In this document: in pieces, positions 47,229 through 58,585 of the stretch | How positions within the stretch are numbered: the first letter of the stretch is position 1 | Layout: every line of letters starts with the position of its first letter | Source of the DNA: Cylindrodendrum hubeiense | Lineage: Eukaryota > Ascomycota > Sordariomycetes > Hypocreales > Nectriaceae | Reading direction: 5' to 3' | Length of the DNA: 64,000 bases | NCBI GenBank assembly: GCA_014621425.1 | Contig: JAANBB010000010.1 | Span: 310,001-374,000, forward strand | The notes under the pieces: generated by a model | Told to the model about the DNA's origin: nothing | What the model saw: only the letters and a program-made list of their open reading frames with translations | Database searches by the model: none | Position numbers and translations under genes: made by a program

Positions 47229-48832
47229 GTGTTTCTTGCTTTTTATGATGAAACATTGAATCAGTAATCTTCTTCGGGGAATCGTAGGCTCGAGCCAAGG
47301 ATGTGTTGGGATGATTGTAAGCACTCGATTCGCGTTGGATCGTCGCTTTTTTTGTATTCGAGAGGATCGTCGGATCGCAAGGTCTGAGGGGCCAAAACCT
47401 CACACACCTTAGCTGAAGGATGCAAGGCGAGATTTATTCTCAAACTGCAAATGAAATTACGTTGGCCTTGTTAATAACCGGGATAGTGGCATTCCGACTG
47501 TGACCGGAATGGACATGATTTACTTTGATGGCCTGAGTGGGCAAGGCCTCGACTCAGCCACACATATCAAGAGATGGATCTTCGGAGCTGACACGGAAAG
47601 TACGTGTGGGCAGCATGAACTTTTTAGCGCAAAGTGTATTATTGTGAGCCTTTAGCTTACTTGCCGCTCTGTAGTGAGAAACGGACAGATGGAACTTGCA
47701 ATTGCGCGGACGATGGAGAGAGCCTTGACTGACTTAGCTGTGGCGAACCCCCTCGGAACGCGCGACGGGAAAAAGGAGGCAGGATCGATGCCAGGGAGTC
47801 ATGTTGTGTTTGCTTGGAATGCTAGTGCGGAGTCCGAGGATTTGGCTTCATAATAACACTCAGCTCCGTCGCACTATGGTACTTCCGGCGAAGGCCGAAG
47901 GTATCAAGGCTGACGCTTAGTGGGGCGAGATACATTCCAAGAGGGGCTACCCTAAATCCATCAATTGCTCGGCACGGTAAGAGAGATCTTGCATCGGTCC
48001 GAGCTTGCAGACCAATTCGTCTCATATCCTGTCTTGGCAAGGGCCGGTGGGATTGATCCCGAGGCCAATAGGCAAGCAGCCCAGCGGTAAAAAGATAATA
48101 CTTAGTTCATAGACTAAGCCGCAGCTTCCATGATCTGTGTGGCATAGGACCTACGCTGTCCTGCACAAGCCGACAGTTTGGTGTAGCTTGCCCAATGCCA
48201 TGTCTTGTCGGATCCTGTTCTGTCTATGCGTGTTCAAGATCCAGTAACAAAGAGGGACTAGTGACAGACTCATGACTCTCATCTTTCCCTATCGACTTGG
48301 TGGAGTTAACCATTGAACACCTGGGCGTCGGTCGCTCCTGGAAGTGGTTACATTTACCTTTAGCGCTACCCCACTGAAGATGCATTAGCCCAGAAAAGAA
48401 AGCCCCGATTCATGGTGGCTCGCCCATGGGCATCTCCACATCCCAGGTACCTACAGGAGCTGGGGTTGCTGGGGTTGTGATTTATGCTCCTGGAGGATTT
48501 TCAGTTGCACCCGTGTCCATCCAACATACGACCGGCAATAGATACTGTGTGCCATCCCCCACATGACACTCACCTCCTAGAAGAGTCTCCTTTATCACAG
48601 CAACGAGTAGATCCGGAAATTTGCACCATGTCAATCACAATTTGGATGGACTTGTGCTGGAGGAGTGCGATACAAATTCCTACACTAACAATTCGGTGTA
48701 CCTATGTCGGTTCAGAATGTCTGGTCTCTACAATCATTCTCCTCGCCAGAACATCGGAAGAGAGTTTGCGAGACTTGAGTTGTCATAATTTAATTGCGCA
48801 TTGAAAACCTCGCCAGTATATCCACTCATCTC
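47229..48832. other. Intergenic region downstream of the polyketide synthase
   Basis: Contains the promoter of the rhodopsin-domain gene and the 3' flank of the PKS. Frames at 47822-48040 and 48484-48804 show no domain. A GGGGTTGCTGGGGTTGTG direct duplication lies at about 48462-48479. Confidence 0.45.
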
Positions 48833-51800
48833 CTAGGCCTGCGCAGGCTCCTCCAGCTTATACTTGGTCCTCAGTGCTTTGATAACATGAGCCGTAAGTC
48901 CCCTGACATTCTTTGCCTTGGCCAGCGTGACAGATGGAACGTCAACGTGGAAGCGCTTGAGCAGCCAACTATGAATCTCAATTGCCATAAGAGAGTCAAC
49001 TGACATGTCCCCTGCGGCCTCTTCGAGGTCAACTGTGTCAGCCTCACCAGAATAAGTCTGGATTAAGCGGCCTATTTCTTTTAGGAGGAAATCTGGAGCG
49101 GACTGTTGCAGCAAGATGTCTGGATTGTCATCCACAGTTGCAGCCCATCTGTTAATTGCATCGGTCTCTGCAACATGACTATCATTCAAAGATGAATCGG
49201 CTTGGTTCAAGGCCGCAAAACGCCGATCACTGTCGAATGCTGTCTGAATTGCCTGACTGAATGGTTCTAGGCCAGCGATTATGCGACCCATATTGTAGTC
49301 TTCGTCAGCGGAGGCCGATCCGGCCTCTAAAATCGCACTCTCAACGGCTTGAAGGACGTCCCGTTCCGTGAGGAGCCCCGTTCCGAATTGGCGACATCTC
49401 TTTAAGATAATTTCATCCTGGCTGATATGTCCAATGCCGCCCACAGCAGCAAGATCAATCACACACGCTGGGAAACCTGTACGTCGGATGCTCTTGACAA
49501 AGGTGTCCAGGAAAGAGTTTGCAGCAGCGTAGTTGGCTTGTCCGGGATTTGAAAACACACCAATCACAGAGCTAAAAACCACCAAAAAGTCCAGCTCATG
49601 GGTTTGGAGAGCATTATAGAGGTTCTTGATCCCTTCGACCTTAGGGGCGAGTGCACTGGTCCAATAATCGTAGGTCATGTTTGCAAAACTTTGGTCCTGT
49701 CATCGTGTTAGTTCCTCGCTGATGTCTGATTGATATGCAAAGTTACTGACCTTGAGATTCATGGCAAGCTGAATGACCCCTGCTAGATGTCCACGAGTGA
49801 GAGCAATCGCTGTTTGAACATCACCAATGTTACAAACACTGCCTATTGACACCTTCGCTGTACAGCCCATCTCCTCCAGCTCTTTGATGAAGTCTCTTGA
49901 GCGAGAAGTCGTGCCAGCAGATCGAGAAAGAAATACCAAATTCCTGGCCCCCCTTTCGACCATCCATCTGGAAATGGCAGTGCCAAGGCCTCCGAGTCCT
50001 CCGACAAGAAGGTATACTCCATCGGGGGCAAAAGTGGCGGATTTCCTGAATGCTAAACTGGGAATTTGGTCTGTATCTTCTGGCATTCGAATAAGAATCT
50101 TGCCCAAGTGTTGGCCACCTTGCATCTTCCTGAATGCTCCTTGGACATTCTGAGCGTCAAAGATGTTCTGTGGCTGGATTGCTTTCAATTTCCCCTGTCG
50201 AAAATACTCAATAGTTCGCAGCAACAAACTAACAGTATCTAAATAAGTCATGGGCTTCCTCCAGCTGGTGGAATGTTGCTTACCTTTTGACCTTTTCAGG
50301 TTGATGGATACCTATCTGCTGTAAATCGACACAAAGGAACGACCGATTGGAAGAGAAGGGACCCATATTCAGCTTTCCGCGTCCTATAATGTCTCTTTTT
50401 CCAATCTCAATCATCTTGCCGAAGGCTGCAACACATTCCCACGAAGCATGGAGGCCCTCGCCGGATAGAGAGTTTAATACAATGTCCACTCCTCGTCCAT
50501 TGGTTTCGTTCAAAATACCTTGCTTGAAGCTTATATCTCTAGAGTTGAAGATTCGATGCAGAGGGATGTTGTGATTTTTGACGAGATATTGCTTCTTAGC
50601 TTCATTTCCGACTGTAGCGAAAATCTAGCGTGTATTTGTTAACAGCATCCAATGTACGTCAGGGGACAGTTAGCACATACGTCTGCACCCACCATCTTAC
50701 ACACTTGAATCGCTGCTATCCCAACTCCACCACAAGCTGAATGAATTAACACAGACTTTGCATGGCGTTAGCTTATTCATCTCACACGAGACTACTAATT
50801 GCCTCACCTGTCCTATCACCAGTTCTCCAATGTCCAATAGTGAGTGTATCACTGTACTGTATACACATGGAATAGTCGCAGCGTCCTCAAGACATGTGTT
50901 TGCTGGAAGTTTTGCGCACGAAGAACTTTTGACGACGGCTACGGTTTGAAGCGTTCCATCGCCAAATACAGAAACTGGATCGCCTTCGTGAAAGTCTTCG
51001 TGGTGTAGCCCAGAACCTACCCTGCGGATTATTCCCACAGCTTCACATCCGAGACTATCTTGCCTGCCAATATAACCCATCACAACCATCATGTCCTTGA
51101 GATAGAAATTAGCACCCGAAATATCTTGATCTATCTGGGAATCGTGATTTACTCACCCTGAAATTCAAGCTGATTACTTTAACATCAATTTCGATCTCAT
51201 CGTCGCCCGGCAGGTGACTCTCCACTTGCCTCCACTGTAGGGTATCCAATATTCCGCGAGTACCAATTTCAAGCTTCTTGGATAGTCTTGGCATAGGCTC
51301 TATCATTTCTTTTCGAAAAGATGGACTTTCTGAGTAGTAACGACAGGTGTAGACAGTATTGTCATGAACTGAGTATTCATAGTCCGGCTTCACACCCGAG
51401 TCTAACAAAGAGTGAATCGTTTGGTGCACCTTGACAAGAGACTGCAGTGTTGTAGTATCATAATGACTCATCTCAATGGTGGTGAATGGTAGCGAGAATT
51501 CCAACCGCATTGTACGCGCAATGCCTAATGTTAGCCCCCAACGTGGATCGGTGCAATGCATCTGAATATCTTGGGTGAGCCACAGAACACTTTTTGGAGT
51601 CGAATTTGCCATGAAGCTGCGAAACGAGAGAAAGCTTTCCTCGGATATATCGTCAAAAAAGGGCTCATCCAAGTCCAGTAATCCGACCACTGTCCGACCA
51701 GCTGGAATTTGCTCCAACGTAAACCATTCCACATGGTATCCGGCGGTGAGGAAGGCCTGCTCTACCATTCTAGCAGGCTCGCTAGGGGCTCCCTTGTATA

Positions 51801-54800
51801 AGAAGCTCACCTGTCTGTCAGTATTCTGGATAATGGCCGCCCTCGATATCATGTATGCATTAGAATGATATGGCGGCAATATGTCAAAGACCTTTGTCTC
51901 CACACCAGTAAAACCTGCAGAGCGAAGTTCCTCATCCCATCTCTCTGGTGAGACGTAAGGCGTGTCCACACGTCCGTCAGCCTCACCGAGCCACCAACCT
52001 GGAAGCAAACCCTCCTAAACGTTAATAATGCTCTAATTCGCAAATTTGTACTGTAACTTACCATAATGCAACCAATGGTTATGTGTTCTACATGTGAATG
52101 TGAGCTACCGTCACGCCTTTAACTTCAACTGAACGGTGGTACTCACCTGGGCACAATTCCGCTAAGATCAGGTATCCTCCCGGTACCAATAACTTGTGGA
52201 TATTTTCCAGTGATTGCTTTAGAGATGGAGTTGCGTGAAGAACCTTAGTGTTTTAGCTTCTAGCTCATCAGAGATATATTGTGTTAGGTTGGGTAAATCA
52301 AGGTACATACGTTATCGCATATAATCAGATCATACGCCGCAGCATCAAAGCCTTGCTCAACAGGGTTTACTGTTATATCAAGAGTTTTGAAGGTAAGATT
52401 GGTGTATTGGGCGAACTTCTCCTTGGCTGCCACAAAGAAACCGGACGAGACGTCAGTGAAGACATAGTTGGAATACATTCTGCGACCGTCGGGTGCATGT
52501 AGGCCCTTGAGGATATTCATGGTGAGTGTTCCTGTACCGGCACCAACTTCTAGGACCTTCATGGAGGGTTTTGAGTGACCTAACGGAGATAAGAAGGGAC
52601 TGAAAGATATCGGACACCGATGGAAGTTTTGCCATCCATCGTCTTCTAACATGACCTCTAGAGGGGATACTGATCCTTGATATACATCTACCATTCGATT
52701 GAACACGTTTTGTGTAAAGTTCAGTCGGGAGTTAAACCTGGATTTGCGACTCACGAAGTCTCTCGAAAGAGTTTCATAGAGCATGTCTTGATCTTCCGGA
52801 CTTAAATTCATCCAGTGCTGCCCCTGTGGGACTCGACAGTATTGGCCAAACTTGACATCGGTTATTCGAGCAGCTAGCCAATCTTTATGCTTGATCAAAT
52901 GCAACTTACCCGGCGTTATGTCTTTGATATCGCGATAAACTCGCGCGACACTCAAGAGCACAATCTGCTCTATTAATTGAAGGTCTGACGGATCAATCAT
53001 TGGGGTTTCCAGGAGTCCCTGCAAGGAAGGCAGGTATTCTATATCAGGCTTCCAATCGGCGTAGCATGGTAACACTTCCTGCCTGATGGCTTCATCGGTT
53101 TCCATCGCAAAAAATCTCACCCCACGAATATCAACTAGGACTCGGCTGTTCGCAATAGCTGACACATTGCCTACATGACCGCCGTGTTCGGAATAGTCCA
53201 CTGTAGCCTGCGCATGCATACTAAGCCCATTACAAGGGGCAATGGAGATATTGTCGATGGAAACCGGGATATGGAGCTGATTTAAAACCCGAGAAATTCC
53301 TCGTGCTGCGGCCACTGACAGAAGTTCTGAGAGCCGAAATATTAGCGTTTCCAACGGTGCTGGTCAGTGTTCGTTGTACTTACGCAGACAGCTATCAAGG
53401 ATGGTCGGATGCGCGGCGCATGCTGTGATCTCTGGGACGTTTTCACCAGCGCTCACCGTTGCAGTGGCCTTGCACCCCATTGGATCTGTTGTGATGCTGC
53501 TCATGCCCTGGAATTCTGGCCCATAGGTCAATCCTAATTTTTCGAGGTAATCATACCACTTAGAAGTATCCACCTTCCGTGTAAATGGTGGCCAAACTTG
53601 TGCGCTGACGCTAGCCTCACGGTTCTGAAAACCCCGAACTTGTCCAGTACAGTTCTTGGTCCATTCTCCGCAAGCTCTAGAACATATTTTAAAGTCATAC
53701 CACTCCGAGTCAAGCAGATCAGTCAGTCTCTCCGATCTCAGGGTAGTTATTACCTCTATTTCACTATCCTCATTTAGGACCAGAGCGTGCCTGATGAATA
53801 GGTTTCGGATCTCGTAGCCGTCGTCGATACCGGTTACCTGGCGGACTGCTTCTCCAATTGACGTTACATGTCCTACACCGGGGTAGACAACGTCCCCGGC
53901 GAACTTGTGGTCAAGAAGCCACGAACAGTCATCGAGACGAAGCAAATTTCGCCACATTGGCTCAATATCGCTCGACTCTGGAACACGAGATCCCAAAAGC
54001 TCATGGTGAGGGTATTTGCGTAGACGCCAAGATTTGGCTACTGTGCTTTCACGCCAGAGCTTTCGAGAATAGTCCCACGGATACGGTGGAAGGTCGGTCA
54101 AGATACGCCCCGATCCAATGTTGACTTTAGCCAAGTTGATTGGCATTCCTTTCAGAAATAACTGACCAGCGGTTTCAAGTATGCTAGTGGCTTGGTTGTG
54201 ACCCTTGCTCAATGTTGGTACATATTGGGGCAGAGGCTGAATTGAGGATTGTTGAAATATCTCGCGCAAAGGGCCAACAAGCGGACAATGAGGTCCTACT
54301 TCGATGAAACATGATGGCCCACTGGGGATTGTCTTCAAAGCTTCTTGAACTGCAGTTAAAAAGAGAACTGGAGACTGTAAATTCTTTCTCCAGTATGATG
54401 CGTCCAGTTGGTCGCAATTTGAGACGGCTCGCCCAAGAACAGTGGAAAACATTGGAAGCTGAGGTGTGCTGGACTGGGTCTGGCCTTCCAGCATGTCTTC
54501 CAAGCGCCTCCCTATATCAGCCATCATATCTACCATATCGTTAGATTCTGGAAATTTGCAGACAGGATTGTTCGTTGGTACTAACGAGAATGATAAGCCA
54601 CCTCAACATCCAGGCGATTTGTGAAAGTTTCGGGCTTCTTCTCGTTGATGCGATGCAACACCCGAGTAAGGACATCCTCTTCACCAGATATAACGACATT
54701 CTGTGGGCTGTTTTCACATGCGATCATGACACCCTCTTCTAGGAATTCATGCACGGCTTCGCATCCTAACCCGATAGCTGCCATGCCACCTGCACGAGTG

Positions 54801-57174
54801 TGGTACCTGGTGACTTGACCACGGTAATATGCAACAGCAATTGCTTGTTCTGCTGTCATAGACCTTGCAGCATACGCCGCAGACATCTCTCCACTCGAGT
54901 GTCCGATGACTGCGGTCGGATGAATATTCCATGAAGCCAGCAGGTTCACCAATGCAATCTGCACTGCAGCACATAGAGGCTGGGCGTATTCAGCCTTGAG
55001 TATTTCCATGGGATCACCTCCCGTAGATATTTTTTCTGTCGAGGTAATTCAGTACGGTTTTCGCGGTCTATTTAAAGTGCAAATAGAAAATACCTTCCAG
55101 AGTCTATGACGGGGGGTTCGAAAGAGATTGTAAAGCTTTGTCCAAGCCTCGAATGTCGGCACGAAAGCCAATGAAGGACTCAAAGAGTTCCTTGCCCATA
55201 CCATTCCATTGGGCCCCCTGACCCGTAAAGACAAAAATTATTGAAGACGGCGGTGCGGTAGGTGTTGAGCTTTGATGGAAAATCCCGATATCAGATGCGA
55301 TCCCCTCACTTGAAGTCACGGCGAACGCCCGGTGCCGCTCATGGTCACGACGAGATGCGAGTGTGTGAGCCAAGTCTTGTAGTGCAACTTCCCCAGCTTT
55401 ACAATATTCCCGAAGAAGCCTAGTCCGTTCTTTGAGGGAGGAAAAGCTCAAGGCTGATGTAACTAGCAGTTTCTGGGTAGGGGGCTCGAGATGTATGCCA
55501 TTGTCGTTTGTTGCCCCCGAGTAGAGCTGAGCTGACTCCAAAATTGCCTATCATTGTCAGAGTTGTGTACACAATATGATACAGTTCTAAAAGCTTACAT
55601 GGGCATTAGAGCCGCCAATACCAAAACTGTTTACGCTGACACGCTCCTCGCGATCTTGTGGCCATGGCAAGAGTTCATCTGTCACTCGCAAGTTGCCTTT
55701 TTTGAACGGAACTAGATATCAGTTAATTAGAAAGCTGTAGTTGGAGAATATTAAATAGCTCGACTCAAAATGAATGCTACTTGAACGGGCTTGACGCACT
55801 GTTTGGATTAGGTTTGCTGAACCGCATGTTAGGAGGAATCATTCTCTTCTCAAGACAAAGCACAGCCTTAATGATGCTAGTAAGCCCCGAAGCGCCTTCA
55901 GAATGGCCGACATTTGGTTTCACCTAGAAATGTTAGCTGCGCTACTCCCGGATCCATGGCTGACTTCTGCACAAACCGCGCTAATGTAGACTCCATTTCC
56001 ACCGAAAGCCCGTGCGATGGCTACTGTCTCTACAGCATCCCCAGCCTGAGTGCCTGTGCCATGGGCCTCAAAGAGCGCTGTCCTGGCAATATCAGTGATC
56101 CCAGCATGTTTGTACGCTTTACGTATGAGTGCCTCTTGCAGTTCAGCACTTGGTTTTGCCATTTTTGTGCTCTGTCCGTTAGAGTTGATCATTGTGGAAC
56201 GGATCACAGCCCGGATTGGATCACCATCTCGAATAGCATCGTCTAGTCTTTTAATATAGACCGCATTGACGGCTTCAGCGCGAGCAAAGCCATTTGCGTC
56301 AGCATCAAATGTCCGGCATTCGCCATCTGGCGATAGGACCATGCTCTCCGACATAGCTGTGGTCATCGTTGGAGTAAGGATGAGACTTGATCCCGCGACG
56401 ATGGCAGATGAACAGACTCCAGAACCCACAGATTGGCAGGCTTCATGTAGGCCGACCATAGAAGCCGAGCATGCTGCTTTGATTGTCATACTGAGTTGGT
56501 AGTTAGCGTGAGACTAAAACATGTCAAGTTCGGGGCTAAACATACCTCGGACCACGGAGGTCATACTCATAGGAAATTCGATTAGAGAGGCAAAAGTCAT
56601 TTACTCCAAATACTTGACTTCGGTTGATAGATAGAGGATCTTTGAGTGACAGCTCCAAGCTGTCTTCTCCAAAGGTTCCCACATAGACACCGATGTCTCT
56701 CCCGCGCCAACCGGTTTGTCCCGCGCTCTCCATGCACTCCCACACGACTTCAAGCAATAGTCTCTGTTGAGGATCAATGAGACCCTGGTGGTTTGCCATT
56801 GAACTCCCGATAGATGGGTCGATCGTGGTGAGGTCCTCGTCAAGAAAGAAACCCCGCTTGGTTTTGACCGCTCGGGGACGGTTAGCGCTGTAGAATGCGT
56901 CGACGTTATATCTGTCTTTGGGTATTTCGACACTAATGTCTCTTTTGCTGAGTAAAAGCTCCCAAAAGTCTTCTGAAGACCTCACGCCTCCTGGGAGTCT
57001 CAGGCCCATTCCGACGATGGCAATTGGTGCCAAGACAGGTGCGCTATCTTTATGCGCGTGCGTTGTGTCATGGGGGCTTTCAGCATTCGAGCCGTTTTGA
57101 ACACCGACTCCATATATCATTGATTCAGATTGGGCATGATTTGCACGATTGTTGGATGGGCGAACAGAACGCAT
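48833..57174 (-). CDS. Highly reducing type I polyketide synthase (KS-AT-DH-MT-ER-KR-ACP) with one in-frame TAG
   Basis: An iterative HR-PKS of 2,496 codons. Fifteen introns: 56491-56545, 55924-55976, 55712-55799, 55548-55598, 55036-55093, 54548-54585, 53327-53383, 52244-52310, 52088-52146, 52015-52061, 51096-51156, 50756-50807, 50625-50680, 50229-50283 and 49697-49750. The coding sum is divisible by three. KS: AACSASM with Cys213, [24 protein letters not shown] and GHSSGE near 656. [16 protein letters not shown] near 965, [11 protein letters not shown]-methyltransferase: [12 protein letters not shown] near 1410. [15 protein letters not shown] near 1913. [12 protein letters not shown] near 2124, [26 protein letters not shown] near 2444. 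There is no release domain, as usual. Codon 608 is TAG (55104-55106) in the AT N-terminal part, where homologues have Trp. As sequenced the enzyme would stop after KS, so it is either a pseudogene or a base error. It is divergent from the P450 gene. Confidence 0.88.
55104..55106 (-). other. In-frame TAG within the PKS acyltransferase domain
   Basis: On the coding strand the text is LSNPPS, TAG, TLE, then a normal GTATTT donor. The family pattern here is PPxWSLEEEL, so TGG (Trp) is the expected codon. On the plus strand the change corresponds to CCA becoming CTA, a C to T step at a CpA site. No alternative splice sites remove it without deleting conserved AT sequence. Confidence 0.8.
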
Positions 57175-58585
57175 GGTGACGGGTATTTATTGCGAATGAG
57201 CAACGTAAATTGGTCAAATGAATTTTTTATTTATTTGGAATAACCGTATAGAATACTGCTGGGAAGTGAGTCGTGTGCTTCGAGGAGTTGATCGGGGTAG
57301 TTGATCAGGATAGTCTGGCGAGGCTTTATAAACGTAGAATGAATCTGCTACTGGCTTGAACATATTGTGATATATACAACTAAGGCACACGTGTGTCATT
57401 CACAGTTTAAGGCCCGATTCGTCTTCAAGTGCGGCATAGTCTGCCTTGTCGATATGCCTGCAATATCTCACCAATGTATTGCTGAATACTCCGGCATCTT
57501 GCTTGCTTCCTATGAGACATCTAATATTCAATTTCAAACACTGGCCGCCCCTACGGATGTCACTCCGAACATTGCACAGGACCAGATAATGTGCCTCACT
57601 TCGCAATATGTTTGACATTGGCATTGACCTTGACGCTCCCGGTACCCGGTGGCTACTTGACTGAGACACGATGCTCGTCTAGGAAACTCTATGTAGGAGA
57701 ATTTACTGCTCGCCTCGAACTGTGGCTGTCTGAATTGAGACAAATAATTTACCAGACAAAATCCACTCACATCGGATCTTAGATTATGAATGTACCGGCA
57801 TGTACAGAGAAGAGACCATTATCCGATTCCTCTCAAACCTGAGAAAGTCATCACCCTAAAATGGTGGCCGCATTTAAAAATCCCGCAAAGTGATTTGTTT
57901 CTTCTGATTCATGGATAGTTCAGAATGTCTAAGGTTGCCATTTGAAAAGTAGGCACATGCTAGGCAGTGCCAATGAAAGTGCCATCCGGCAAAAGAAACA
58001 TGATCAGCTGTACAGGTCATATGACATATATGGTCTACGATGTCTCGGCGGGCGTAATGTAGTCCCGTATATGGGCATGTTTCCCCGATGTAATGCCTCG
58101 GACGCAGGCTTCATTTTGAAACGCAGTTCACTAACTGAAGATCATAAAGAGAACGGCCCGACTGCTTATCATAGCCTTATTGCTGACCTGCAGGTTACCA
58201 CAGAATATATTTTCAGCCGCCTCCGTCATTACAGGACGACTAAATACATAGTAATACGCCCTGCTACAACAACTGGGTATGTCTGAAAATTGCGCCGTAA
58301 AAGGCACCGGGCCTTGCACGTATCACTTGTTGCGAGACGTACCCCGGCAACGTCATACATGTTGCAAATCATGAAGACTGTTCAGTTAGATCATATTTAG
58401 GTCTCAAATGTTGGTTCGGGCTGCTAACATGATATTGATAGATTGGCCTTTCGGGCGCACGCTGTCCGTATATTTTCCCAGTAGCTTGGTATGCCATCAG
58501 ATTGCTAACTGGGCGAACCGCGTATCAACTCTTCATTAAAGTCTTTTTCCGAAAGTGCCAAGACCCCGTGCACTACTCTTTCAAT
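57175..58585. promoter_or_regulatory. Divergent promoter region shared by the PKS and P450 genes
   Basis: A 1.4-kb gene-free spacer between the starts of two diverging genes. Such spacing is common for co-regulated biosynthetic pairs. A TTTTTTATTTATTT stretch lies at 57222-57235, close to the PKS start. No pathway-specific regulator gene is nearby, and I could not define a palindromic CGG-type site with confidence. Short frames at 57367-57615 and 57942-58286 have no domain. Confidence 0.5.

Noticed and set aside
52088..52146. Possible missing exon between MT and ER of the PKS
   Set aside because: A small exon encoding EHITIGCIM fits between two normal introns and links to [10 protein letters not shown], so the region is complete.
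55712..55799. Apparent frame break in the PKS between KS and AT
   Set aside because: An intron with a GTGCGT donor joins NPN to [10 protein letters not shown] and the total coding length is divisible by three, so this is splicing and not a lesion.
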